From NCBI GenBank assembly GCA_036514635.1, contig DATBWU010000336.1, forward strand, positions 1-19,852: DNA of 19,852 nucleotides. The letters run 5' to 3'. The first letter of the stretch is position 1. The number at the start of each line of letters is the position of its first letter. The DNA is from DASSFZ01 sp036514635. GTDB lineage: Bacteria; Chloroflexota; Anaerolineae; Fen-1058. Shown here piece after piece: positions 1 through 7,500 of this stretch. The position numbers and the translations under genes were made by a program. The notes under the pieces are model-generated. The model worked only from the letters and a program-made list of their open reading frames with translations, was not told where the DNA came from and did not search any database.

Positions 1-2
1 TG

Positions 3-1487
3 GCGTGGCTGCGCGGGCTGTCCGATGGCTTCATCGCGTTCGACGCTGACGTGTATGCCAAGCTGGCCGGGCCGGTCTCGATCCGGCCTGTAACCGACGT
101 CAGGCCGATCGGCAAAATTGCGACCGATCTCAAAAGCGCGATCGCGGCTTACAAGCCGTATTTCATCGGCCTGAAAAGCTTGCCCGCGCCCGATCGGCCT
201 GCCCTGCCTGCCTTCACCTGGGCGGACGATCACCACGCGCCGCTCAAGCGCACGACGCTGTACGAGGCGCACAAGAGGATAGGTGCGAAGAGGGTTCCCT
301 TCGCCGGATGGGAGATGCCGGTGTGGTACACCAGTGTCGTGGAAGAGCACAGGACCGTGCGCGAAGCGGCGGGCCTGTTCGACGTGAGCCACATGGGTGT
401 GCTGGATGCGTGCGGGCCGAATGCGGCCCCGTTCCTCGATTTGATCACGGCCAACGACGTGGCCGCGCTCGAAGTCGGCGAGTCGCACTATACCTACCTG
501 CTCGGCATCGACGGCATCCCGATCGACGATCTGCTCATCTACCGGCTCGCCGAAGAGCGATTCTTGCTCGTCGTCAATGCCAGCAACAACGACAAAGACT
601 GGGCTTGGCTGAACGCCGTCAACGACGGCCAGGCGGCAATTGATGCACGGCGGCCGTGGGTGCGCAACACCGCGCCGTGCGTGCTGCGCGACCTGCGCGA
701 TCGCCAGTGGGGCGCTGAGTGTCGCGTAGACATCGCGCTGCAAGGCCCGAAATCAATGGCGATCCTGCAATCGATCTGCGACGACGCGACCGATGCGGCC
801 AGCCTGGGCCGGATGCCGCGCACTCACCTGATGCAGGCGAGACTGCGCGGCTTCGACGTGATCGTCTCGCGCACCGGCTACACCGGCGAGTCGGTCGGCT
901 ACGAGTTGTTCGTGCATCCCGATAAAGCGCCGGAGTTCTGGGACTTGCTGCTGGAAGCCGGCGCGTCGCTGGGCGTGAAACCCACCGGGCTGGCCGCGCG
1001 CGACTCGACGCGCACCGAAGCGGGCCTGCCCTTGTACGGCCACGAGCTGGCCGGGCCGCTCAACCTGATGCCGAATGACGCCGGGTTCGCGCCGTACGTC
1101 AAGACGTTCAAGCCGTTCTTCGTCGGGCGCGAAGCGTATCTCGCGCACGAAGCCAGGCGCACGATGGAAGTCGCGCGCTTCCGCATGAACGACAAAGGCG
1201 TGCGTGTGCCGAAGGGCGCGGCGGCGCTGGAAACCGGCGGCGACATGGACTACGTGGTGGACAAGCGCGGGCGCGTGATCGGCCGCGTGCTGTCGTGCGC
1301 GATCGATAGCGCGGGCTATCTGACCGGCCAGGCTCTGGTGGAGAAGAAGCACGCCGTTGACGGCACGCCGATCGGCATTCTGCCTGCTTCGAAGGATGGC
1401 AAGCCGGCAGCGGATTTGAAAATCGGCGCGCGCGTGCCGACGATCGAGGCGGCGACGGTGATCAGCCGATTCCCGAAGCGAAAGTAA
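3..1487 (+). CDS. gcvT: Aminomethyltransferase (glycine cleavage T protein), 5'-truncated, with N-terminal extension
   Basis: T protein of the glycine cleavage system: it moves the methylene carbon from the aminomethyl-lipoyl arm of GcvH to tetrahydrofolate and releases ammonia. Counting from the GTG at 51, the GcvT domain begins near residue 65 (LKRTTLYEAHKRIGAK) and shows FAGWEMPVWY, LFDVSHMG, the IDDL segment with the catalytic Asp, NASNNDKDW, SRTGYTGE and a C-terminal barrel (KPFFVGREAYL). The frame stays open from 51 to the left edge (AWLRGLSDGFIAFDAD), so the real start lies outside the window. About 80 visible residues before the T domain are not part of an ordinary ~365-residue GcvT. 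They include AAYKPYFIGLKSL, which faintly resembles the KPFFVGREAYL segment of the same protein. They could be the end of a fused domain. A histidine phosphatase follows 27 nt later. The H and P genes lie 8.6 kb away on the other strand. Confidence 0.93.
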   Translation, partial: AWLRGLSDGFIAFDADVYAKLAGPVSIRPVTDVRPIGKIATDLKSAIAAYKPYFIGLKSLPAPDRPALPAFTWADDHHAPLKRTTLYEAHKRIGAKRVPFAGWEMPVWYTSVVEEHRTVREAAGLFDVSHMGVLDACGPNAAPFLDLITANDVAALEVGESHYTYLLGIDGIPIDDLLIYRLAEERFLLVVNASNNDKDWAWLNAVNDGQAAIDARRPWVRNTAPCVLRDLRDRQWGAECRVDIALQGPKSMAILQSICDDATDAASLGRMPRTHLMQARLRGFDVIVSRTGYTGESVGYELFVHPDKAPEFWDLLLEAGASLGVKPTGLAARDSTRTEAGLPLYGHELAGPLNLMPNDAGFAPYVKTFKPFFVGREAYLAHEARRTMEVARFRMNDKGVRVPKGAAALETGGDMDYVVDKRGRVIGRVLSCAIDSAGYLTGQALVEKKHAVDGTPIGILPASKDGKPAADLKIGARVPTIEAATVISRFPKRK

Positions 1488-1514
1488 ATGAGTGTCTGAA
1501 CAAGGATGGCACCG

Positions 1515-2054
1515 ATGACGATCTTCACCCTCGTCCGTCACGGCGAGACGAACTGGCCCACGATGCGTCTGCGCGGCATCAAGGGTCGGGCCAAGAACTT
1601 CGTCGAGCTGACCGCGAACGGCGTCACGCAGATCGAAGCGCTGGCGGGCGATCCCCGTTTGCGGTCAGCCGAGGCGATTCTCTCGTCGCCCTATACGCGC
1701 GCTCTGCAATCGGCGGCGATCCTGGGCCGTTGCCTGAACCTGCCGCTGCACGTCGAGTATGATCTGCACGAGTGGGTATTCGATCGCAATGCCGGCGTGG
1801 AGTTTCTCGCCGAAGAGGTGGAGCGGAGGCGATTGCTGTATTATGCTTCCGATCGCTTCCACCCGGCGGCGGAAGAGCGCGCCTGGGAATCGGGCTTCGA
1901 GGTTCGGTCACGCGCCGCGCTCGCGCTGCAAAAGTACGAGCATCACGCGCACGTGATCGTGGTCTGCCACATGGGTGTGATCTTCGCGCTGACCGGACAG
2001 ATGCAGGTCGAGCCGGGGGAAATTGTGGAGTACAACGTAAAACGTGACACGTAA
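1515..2054 (+). CDS. Histidine phosphatase family protein (phosphoglycerate mutase-like)
   Basis: A cytoplasmic phosphatase or mutase of the histidine phosphatase superfamily. It shows the N-terminal LVRHGETNW with the phosphate-accepting His, ELTANGVTQ, SSPYTRALQSA, HEW, and the C-terminal second His in VVCHMGV. About 179 residues, a little shorter than the usual ~200. The ATG at 1515 is preferred to the one at 1506 because AAGG at 1502-1505 is a Shine-Dalgarno 9 nt before it but would touch 1506. The substrate cannot be told from sequence. The end is odd: the last residues (VKRDT) and the stop codon are encoded inside a 7-bp-period repeat array, so the natural C-terminus may have been replaced. 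It probably shares a transcript with gcvT, whose stop is 27 nt upstream. Confidence 0.85.
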   Translation: MTIFTLVRHGETNWPTMRLRGIKGRAKNFVELTANGVTQIEALAGDPRLRSAEAILSSPYTRALQSAAILGRCLNLPLHVEYDLHEWVFDRNAGVEFLAEEVERRRLLYYASDRFHPAAEERAWESGFEVRSRAALALQKYEHHAHVIVVCHMGVIFALTGQMQVEPGEIVEYNVKRDT

Positions 2055-2112
2055 ATCGTGACACGTAAATCGTGATCGCGCACCACGCCTCACGTTTTAC
2101 GCTTCACGCTTT
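2036..2112. repeat. Heptameric repeat array, inverted (copy 1)
   Basis: CGT occurs at 2036, 2043, 2050, 2057, 2064 and 2071, exactly every 7 bp, with units of the type CGTAAAW and CGTGAYM. After a short centre, the inverse phase follows with ACG at 2085, 2092, 2099 and 2106. CGTAAAACGTGA (2036-2047) and TCACGTTTTACG (2090-2101) form a perfect 12-bp inverted repeat. The array contains the stop codon of the histidine phosphatase (2052-2054) and fills the gap to the convergent gene ending at 2161. The same 7-bp design recurs at 7457-7500 and 11629-11653. Confidence 0.9.
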
Positions 2113-2160
2113 ATTCTGTTCCGGGTCGAATACCTCGCGGCTTGCCGCGCGGTAGTTCAT

Positions 2161-3750
2161 TCACGCCCACGCTTCCGAGGCGGGCACGGTCACCCGGCTC
2201 GCCGTGAGTTGATTCGCTTGCAGCGCCGCGCCCATCGCGCCGGGCAGCTCGTTGATGCGGAATTTGCCCTCCTCGGAGGAGGATACCCAGCGCTCGCCGT
2301 AGGGATCGTCGGCCCAGTAAACCGAGTACGCGAAGGCCGCGCCGATCGCTTTCTCGTTCCGCAGCATGGCGATGTATTTGGCATACTGCGGACCTTTGAC
2401 CTCAGGCGGAACCTGCGAGCCGTTGTTTGAGAACTCGGTGATGAACAACAGCTTGCCGGGGAAGCGCGCCTTGTAGCGCCTCCAGTACATGCCGCCCGAA
2501 TCGGGATTCTCCAGACCGTATTGCCCCATACCCTCGGCCTGCCAGTAACAGTGCACGCCGATCCAATCCGCCTTCTCGTCGATCACCGTCTTGCACACCG
2601 AGAGCCAGAAATCCGTATTCCACTTCAGGCGCTGGCCATTCGCAGTGACTTCTTGCCCGTTGAACACCGGGAAGTCAGTCGATTGCGGCGACAGGCCGGG
2701 GAAGCCGAGATAAACATCGTCGCGCACCTGGCGCAACTGATCCGTGACGCGACTGAACCATTCGGCAAAGTCGCCCGGCCCCAGCCACGCCGTGCCTAAT
2801 CCATCGCCCACCGGATCGGTCGGATTGGCCGTGATGTTCGGCTCGTTGTGGACTTCGAAATAACGCACGCCGTTGTCGTAGGCGAATTCGAGCTGGCCGC
2901 GCGTCGTATCGACGAATGTTTGAACCGCCGCCGCCATGCGATCGGCTTTCGATAGGTTGACCCACGCCGGATCGGGTTTCCACGTCAGGCGCACCATCAC
3001 AAAGGCGAAGTTCTGCGAGCGCAGCCACTGGTAAATCCGGCTCATCTTGGCCGTGTCGTTGAGCGGCACGAACTTGATCGCCTCCACGCGCGAGGCCCCG
3101 ATCGCATCCTGGAAGGACGGTTCGTGCCACGTGTTCTGATCAGAATTGCCGACGCCGGCCAGGCACACGCCGGGCTTCCACGCAGGAGAGGGCCGCCCGA
3201 CTTCCGGCCCGGTCGTCGAGCCGCCGCCCGGACGCGCGCCGGTGTCAGGCTCCGCTTGAGTCGCCTCGCCCAGGTACAGCGAGTAGGCATAGCCACGCTG
3301 GCCGTTGAAATCCACCAGCCACCACCACTTGCCGGCGCGCGGATCGAAGTTCTCCCACACGCCACCCAGCACCTGAACAACGGATCGGCTGGGCAGCGTG
3401 ACGATCTTGTTCTTCACCGCCGGATTGAAGATGGGTGAGCTGCGCAGGTTGAGGCCGTCGAGCGGAAGCACTTGCAGCCTCGCCGGCAGCGCCGCCGGCT
3501 TCGGATCGAAGAAGTCGCTCCGGCAAAAGCCGGGCATCTTCTGGCCGCTCGACGTATCGATAAACTCGATCTGCGTCCACAATACATTCGAGTCTGCTGC
3601 GAACTTGTCGCGCGCGACGCCGAGCACCGGCCACGTCGATCGATCGGCCAGTTGGGCGATGACGTTGCCTGGCTTGACGATCGGCTCGCGGCGCAAGTTC
3701 AGATACGGTTGCGCCTTAACGGTGATGCGCGCAGGCGGGGTGTAGGGCAT
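2161..3750 (-). CDS. SH3-like domains plus TIM-barrel glycoside hydrolase-like protein
   Basis: A 529-residue protein. Residues ~8-82 and ~91-162 look like two SH3b-type domains (LNLRREPIVKPGNVIAQL and LNLRSSPIFNPAVKNKIV share the same pattern). A Gly/Pro-rich linker (~163-195) follows, then a TIM-barrel domain of GH-A clan type: KFVPLND, FVMVRLTW, YFEVHNEPN (E303 as likely acid/base), WIGVHCYWQ and LLFITEFSNN (E439 as likely nucleophile), ending with AFAYSVYWADD. The polysaccharide it may cut is unknown. No signal peptide or membrane segment is visible at the N-terminus (MPYTPPARITVKAQ), which is odd for an enzyme with wall- or sugar-binding SH3 domains. A GGAGGA ribosome site at 3755-3760 and a promoter at 3784-3811 support the ATG at 3750. 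It is likely a single-gene unit. Confidence 0.8.
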   Translation of the reverse strand: MPYTPPARITVKAQPYLNLRREPIVKPGNVIAQLADRSTWPVLGVARDKFAADSNVLWTQIEFIDTSSGQKMPGFCRSDFFDPKPAALPARLQVLPLDGLNLRSSPIFNPAVKNKIVTLPSRSVVQVLGGVWENFDPRAGKWWWLVDFNGQRGYAYSLYLGEATQAEPDTGARPGGGSTTGPEVGRPSPAWKPGVCLAGVGNSDQNTWHEPSFQDAIGASRVEAIKFVPLNDTAKMSRIYQWLRSQNFAFVMVRLTWKPDPAWVNLSKADRMAAAVQTFVDTTRGQLEFAYDNGVRYFEVHNEPNITANPTDPVGDGLGTAWLGPGDFAEWFSRVTDQLRQVRDDVYLGFPGLSPQSTDFPVFNGQEVTANGQRLKWNTDFWLSVCKTVIDEKADWIGVHCYWQAEGMGQYGLENPDSGGMYWRRYKARFPGKLLFITEFSNNGSQVPPEVKGPQYAKYIAMLRNEKAIGAAFAYSVYWADDPYGERWVSSSEEGKFRINELPGAMGAALQANQLTASRVTVPASEAWA

Positions 3751-3783
3751 CGGTTCCTCCGTGTGGCAGGGGTGGACGCCCTC

Positions 3784-3811
3784 ATTGTAATCTGTGTGGG
3801 GGAAAAGTCAA
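3784..3811 (-). promoter_or_regulatory. Sigma70-type promoter for the SH3/TIM-barrel gene
   Basis: On the minus strand TTGACT (3806-3811) is followed after 16 nt by TACAAT (3784-3789). Transcription would begin near 3777 and give a leader of about 27 nt with a good Shine-Dalgarno (3755-3760). It lies directly after the stop of the HEPN gene. Confidence 0.7.
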
Positions 3812-3819
3812 TTCGATCT

Positions 3820-4323
3820 TTACTCTGGCTTCGCATCATCCGCCCGACTCACATCTTCTAGAAACTCTGCAAACTGTGTGAGTTCCGCGTGCAGGCGGTT
3901 CCACAAGCCAGATAGACTGTCCACCAGCTTACCCATCCGCTCAGGCTCGAAGTGCTCGGCATATACATTCCGCACGACATGCCTGAAGCGACGATATTCG
4001 TCGAGGCCGTTTGCCGTCTCAGTGCTAATCACCGCCGATCTGACTCCGGTGAGTTCCATCGCCATCTGGCGCAGCAGGTCTCGGTGCCAAGATTCGCCCT
4101 TCGGCGGGCCGCCATCCAGTTGGTTCGCGACAAACTCAAACAGCCGCTCCAGACCTGAGTAGAAGCCGTGCAGGTTCAGCGCAACAGAGTCGATGTATAT
4201 GTCCTGATCCGGCTGAGCGTACACAGCGGCCTGCCACGCTCGTTCAGCCCGGCGGATCGTGCGCTCCAGATCTTCCACTTCATCTCGGATTCGTTGGGCA
4301 AGCAATTGATAGGCCGGTATCAC
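3820..4323 (-). CDS. HEPN domain protein, HepT-like ribonuclease toxin
   Basis: A 167-residue, mainly helical protein of the HEPN type, the likely toxin of an MNT/HEPN toxin-antitoxin pair. Such toxins cut RNA through an R-x4-6-H motif. Here RNVYAEH (residues 118-124, R118 and H124, with the typical polar residue after Arg) fits, inside the family-like stretch RRFRHVVRNVY. The N-terminal helices (YQLLAQRIRDEVEDLERTI, SVALNLHGFYSGLERLFEF) resemble those of HepT-like proteins. Translation starts at GTG 4323, which overlaps the stop of the MNT gene (GTGA, 4 nt), so the two proteins are probably made in a fixed ratio by translational coupling. From known MntA/HepT systems, the nucleotidyltransferase partner would neutralise it by adding AMP to a Tyr near the motif; Y121 is a candidate by inference. 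Confidence 0.8.
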   Translation of the reverse strand: MIPAYQLLAQRIRDEVEDLERTIRRAERAWQAAVYAQPDQDIYIDSVALNLHGFYSGLERLFEFVANQLDGGPPKGESWHRDLLRQMAMELTGVRSAVISTETANGLDEYRRFRHVVRNVYAEHFEPERMGKLVDSLSGLWNRLHAELTQFAEFLEDVSRADDAKPE

Positions 4324-4682
4324 AGGGTTTGCCCTTCTTCGTGAATCCGCCGCCGCAGCCGCTCTGAGACGACTCCGACATCGATCAAATCAACCTTGAA
4401 CTCCGTTGTCAGGTCTTCGACATCGTTCCAGGCGCGCAAATACTCCGGCCAGGGGATACCCTCCACCGCCAGATCGATGTCGGAATGCAGGCCGAACACT
4501 TCAGGATGGACGAGCGAACCGAAAGCGACGACGCGCGTCGGCTGATATTTCTGACGTAGGAACTTGGCAATCTGGCGCGCGACGACCCAGGCGCGTTCCA
4601 GTCGGGCTGCGGCCTGCTCGCGGCGCAGCGCGGTCTGCCGACGGGCATGTTCCAAATAGGGTATGTAATCTCGAACCGTCAT
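4320..4682 (-). CDS. MNT-type minimal nucleotidyltransferase, antitoxin partner of the HEPN protein
   Basis: A 120-residue nucleotidyltransferase-fold protein. After a basic N-terminal helix (ARLERAWVVARQIAKFLRQ) come the GS signature (VVAFGSLV, G55-S56), the DxD metal site (HSDIDLAV, D68 and D70) and a later acidic strand (FKVDLIDV). In MntA/HepT systems this enzyme adenylylates the HEPN toxin and silences it. The ATG at 4682 is chosen over an open frame reaching 4739 because a TATACT box ends 7 nt before 4682, which places the transcription start at the ATG itself. There is no Shine-Dalgarno, consistent with a leaderless message. Its stop overlaps the toxin start. Antitoxin-first order suits an addiction module. 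Confidence 0.8.
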   Translation of the reverse strand: MTVRDYIPYLEHARRQTALRREQAAARLERAWVVARQIAKFLRQKYQPTRVVAFGSLVHPEVFGLHSDIDLAVEGIPWPEYLRAWNDVEDLTTEFKVDLIDVGVVSERLRRRIHEEGQTL

Positions 4683-4689
4683 GGCTGAG

Positions 4690-4718
4690 AGTATATGCCG
4701 GGTGGAGACAATCTGCAA
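4690..4718 (-). promoter_or_regulatory. Promoter of the MNT-HEPN operon (leaderless)
   Basis: The minus strand has TATACT at 4690-4695, with a weak -35 TTGCAG at 4713-4718, spacer 17 nt. The ATG begins 7 nt after the -10 box, so the message would have no 5' leader. The alr promoter has the same -10 box and spacing. Confidence 0.55.
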
Positions 4719-4767
4719 CTGCCGCACCATCAGTAACACACAGACACGGAGAATCTTTACAACTCAA

Positions 4768-4854
4768 GACTTACGCAGTTGGCGCGGCAGTTGCACTGCC
4801 GCCGCCCCATCTGCCGCAGTACAACTGCGGCAGCAACATGCAACTGCGTAAGTC
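4768..4854. mobile_element. MITE-like palindromic element with nested hairpins
   Basis: Perfect 14-bp terminal inverted repeats GACTTACGCAGTTG (4768-4781) and CAACTGCGTAAGTC (4841-4854) enclose two more hairpins: CGGCAGT/ACTGCCG (4785-4801, loop TGC) and CTGCCGCAGT/ACTGCGGCAG (4811-4833, loop ACA). The whole can fold as a three-way cruciform. It has no coding capacity. The GACTTACGCA type of end is one I associate with non-autonomous insertion elements, but I cannot name the IS. No clean target duplication is visible. Confidence 0.75.
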
Positions 4855-4870
4855 CTGAACTTCAAAGATC

Positions 4871-4905
4871 ATAAAGGGCCGCGAAGATTTGTCTTCGCGA
4901 CCCTT
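4871..4905 (-). terminator. Rho-independent terminator of the padR-ABC operon
   Basis: Stem CGCGAAGA/TCTTCGCG (4880-4887 with 4892-4899), extended after one mismatch by AAGGG/CCCTT (4874-4878 with 4901-4905), loop of 4 nt. On the minus strand it is followed by TTTATGATCTTTG. It lies about 20 nt after the permease stop. Confidence 0.75.
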
Positions 4906-4925
4906 CGTGCTATTCGCGGATCGAT

Positions 4926-7439
4926 CTATTCGTAGTGCAGCGCCGTCACGATGTCGAGCCGGGCCGCCTGTCGGGCCGGGATCAGCGCGGCCAGCACGCC
5001 GAAGATCAACCCGACCGCGATCGCCACCAGCACGCTCGCCGCCGGGAAGAAGTACGTCAGATTGAACCCGACGATGCCCATCGCCCCGACGAGCGAGTAT
5101 CCCAGCCACAACCCGGCCAGAATCCCGAATGCGATGCCCAGCCCGGCCAGCAGCAGGCTCTCGGCCAGAATCATGCGCCGCACCTGCCGGCGCGTGCCGC
5201 CTACCGCGCGGATCATGCCGATCTCGCGCGTGCGCTCGATCACGTTGATCGCCAGCGTGTTGATCAGCGCGATCAGCGACGGCAGCGCCAGCGCGATCAT
5301 CATGAAGTACAGCGCGCCGATCACGCCCTCGAACGTCCCCATCATCGACGTGCTCCACTCGGTCGATTCAAACAGGGTGAACGCCGGATAACGCTCGACG
5401 ATGGCATCCAGCGCACTATGCACCGTGGTCGCATCGGCGCCAGGCGTTTTGTTCGCCATCAACAGCACATCGCTGGTCTCGTGAAAGTCCGCGGCGAGAT
5501 TCGCCTGAGAAATGAAGCCGGTCGCCGCCTTCGCGTTCAGATAGTCCGTGCCGATGGCCACGACGCGATAGTCGCGATCGCCTTCCGGCGTCTTGAGCGT
5601 AACTGTGTCGCCCGGCTGCACGTTGCTCCGCCCGGTGAAGATGCCGTTGAGAATGATCGCGCGCCCCGCGCCGACTTCGGTGTATGCCTGCGCGTCCGTA
5701 CTCGACACGAACTCCAGTCCGGCCACCTGTGGATACGTCTCCGGATCGATGCCGATCACTTGCAGCGGCATGCCCTTTGCCTGCGATTGGGCCACCCGCA
5801 CCGTCGTCACCACCTCGATACCCGGCGTGTCGCGGATCGCCTGCGCCAGTTCCGCGCCCGCGCCGACGTTGCCGCCGCCCAGCATGATCGACCGAGGTAT
5901 CAGCAGGAAGTCCGCGCCCATGCTCTTGCTAAGGAAGCGCGTGAAGCCATCCTCAACGCTGCTCAACATCCCGGCGAAAGCGATGATGAGGGCCATGCCG
6001 ATCATCATCGCCGAGGCGGTGATGGCCGCCCGACCCGGCTGACGGATCAGGTTGCCCTGCGCGATCTGTCCTTCGCGCGCGAAAGCGATCGCCAGTAATC
6101 GGCCAAAGATCGATGCGATCGGTCGAACCAGCGCGGGGCCGATCAGCACCAGGCCGATCAGCACGAGGAACGCGCCGCCTGCCGATGCTTTTGGATTGCC
6201 CGACACGAGCGTGAGCGCCGCCAGTACGATCAGTCCTGCGCCGATCTTCGCGCCACGTCCCGCCGCGCGCCGTGCCACTTCACCCACCGCTGGGCGCAGC
6301 GCCTCGAGCGGCGTGACACGGCTCGCCTGGATCGCCGGCAGCAGTCCGCCCAGCACGGTGATGCCAATACCCATCACAATCGCAAAGAGGAAGGTCGGCA
6401 ACGTGAAGACCGGATCGCCAATGCCAAAGTGCAGGAATTGCTCGTACAGCGGCGACGCCAGCGCACTCAGGCCATAGGCCAGCGCCGCGCCGACGATCAT
6501 TCCGACGGCGGTGCCGATCACGCCCTGCAACAGACTCTCGGCCAGGATGATGCCCACGACCGTCTTGCGCGACGCGCCGACCGCTCGCAGCATCCCGATG
6601 TCGTGCCGGCGTTCGGCCACGATGGTGCGGAAGGTGTTGAAGATGATGAAACCGCCCATCGTCAGCGCCAGGACGCCGAACAGGTTGAGTGCCACCGTGC
6701 CGATTTCGAGACTGGCCAGGAACTGGCCGCCCGCCTCGATGCCACCAATCTTGAATCCGCCGCCGAGACGCGTCTGCACGTCCGACTCTACCCGATCGCG
6801 ATCCGCGCCCGCCTCGAACATCGCTTCGACCGCGTTGGCGCGCCCCGTTTGGTTGAACATCGTCTGCGCGGCAGTGAGAGGCACGTACACCTCTTCGACG
6901 CCGGGCATTGCGCGGGTCGCGATCAAGCCGACGATCTCGAAGTCGGTTGCGCCGCTCGCCGATGGCAGGGTGAACGTGTCGCCGATCTTCAGGCCGGTCT
7001 GCTCCGCCAGGCTCTCGCTGATGACCATCACGTTACCATTGCCCGGCTGCAGGTATCGGCCTGATGCGAGCGAGTAGGGATGCACATCAGGCGCGGTCGC
7101 CGGATCGATCCCGGCGACGGTGACCGATGACACGGCATAGCCGGCCGGCAAGGTGACATTGAGTCGCAGCGAAGGCGTGACGTGCACCACGCCCTCGACG
7201 CCGCGCACTGCGTCGGCCACGCCGGCGTCGAACGTGCCATCCGTCGCGCCGCTCACGACCAGATCGACCTTGCCCGCCGTCGCCATGATGTTCTGGCGGA
7301 GGCGATCCATCAACGCGGGCAGCAGCCCGTTCAAGCCGAAGAGGATCATCACGCCAAAGACAACGGCCAGCGTGGTCAGAAACGTTCGGAGTTTTCGCCC
7401 CATCAGATAGCGGGCAGCGAGTGTGAGTTGGAAGTTCAT
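4926..7439 (-). CDS. ABC transporter permease with two FtsX-like domains (MacB/LolE type)
   Basis: An 837-residue inner-membrane protein. Order: one N-terminal membrane helix (~16-40), an extracytoplasmic MacB-type core domain (~45-240), a first FtsX domain with membrane helices at ~248-275, ~300-330 and ~345-375, two to three helices at ~395-490, a second extracytoplasmic region (~500-700), and a second FtsX domain (~712-837). The cytoplasmic signature occurs twice (ERRHDIGMLRAVGASR and ERTREIGMIRAVGGTRRQ), as does the closing LLPAIQASRVTPLEALRP / LIPARQAARLDIVTALHYE. The internal duplication makes this a single-chain equivalent of two permease subunits. Together with the ATPase at 7498-8238 it likely works by mechanotransmission, exporting a peptide, antibiotic or lipid; the substrate is unknown. 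A GGAG site about 9 nt before ATG 7439 supports the start. Confidence 0.88.
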   Translation of the reverse strand: MNFQLTLAARYLMGRKLRTFLTTLAVVFGVMILFGLNGLLPALMDRLRQNIMATAGKVDLVVSGATDGTFDAGVADAVRGVEGVVHVTPSLRLNVTLPAGYAVSSVTVAGIDPATAPDVHPYSLASGRYLQPGNGNVMVISESLAEQTGLKIGDTFTLPSASGATDFEIVGLIATRAMPGVEEVYVPLTAAQTMFNQTGRANAVEAMFEAGADRDRVESDVQTRLGGGFKIGGIEAGGQFLASLEIGTVALNLFGVLALTMGGFIIFNTFRTIVAERRHDIGMLRAVGASRKTVVGIILAESLLQGVIGTAVGMIVGAALAYGLSALASPLYEQFLHFGIGDPVFTLPTFLFAIVMGIGITVLGGLLPAIQASRVTPLEALRPAVGEVARRAAGRGAKIGAGLIVLAALTLVSGNPKASAGGAFLVLIGLVLIGPALVRPIASIFGRLLAIAFAREGQIAQGNLIRQPGRAAITASAMMIGMALIIAFAGMLSSVEDGFTRFLSKSMGADFLLIPRSIMLGGGNVGAGAELAQAIRDTPGIEVVTTVRVAQSQAKGMPLQVIGIDPETYPQVAGLEFVSSTDAQAYTEVGAGRAIILNGIFTGRSNVQPGDTVTLKTPEGDRDYRVVAIGTDYLNAKAATGFISQANLAADFHETSDVLLMANKTPGADATTVHSALDAIVERYPAFTLFESTEWSTSMMGTFEGVIGALYFMMIALALPSLIALINTLAINVIERTREIGMIRAVGGTRRQVRRMILAESLLLAGLGIAFGILAGLWLGYSLVGAMGIVGFNLTYFFPAASVLVAIAVGLIFGVLAALIPARQAARLDIVTALHYE

Positions 7440-7456
7440 AGCTGGACTCCATAAAA

Positions 7457-7500
7457 ACGTAAAACGTGATTCGTAATTACGTTTTACGTTTCACGTCTTA
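7457..7500. repeat. Heptameric repeat array, inverted (copy 2)
   Basis: CGT at 7458, 7465 and 7472 is followed by the inverse phase ACG at 7479, 7486 and 7493, all exactly 7 bp apart. ACGTAAAACGT (7457-7467) and ACGTTTTACGT (7479-7489) are a perfect 11-bp inverted repeat. The array fills the gap between the ATPase and permease genes of one operon, and its last unit contains the stop codon of the ATPase (7498-7500). Confidence 0.88.

Noticed and set aside
753..1541. 262-codon open frame on the minus strand inside gcvT
   Set aside because: The translation is rich in Arg, His and Ala without any family motif and lies antisense to a clear GcvT. It is a shadow of GC-rich codon use.
2036..2112. 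Heptamer arrays as a CRISPR or an origin of replication
   Set aside because: Units of 7 bp without spacers are not CRISPR, and there is no DnaA box cluster or replication gene nearby.
4935..6098. 387-codon plus-strand open frame antisense to the permease
   Set aside because: Composition dominated by Arg, Gln, His and Asp, with no motif; the opposite frame encodes an unmistakable FtsX-type permease.
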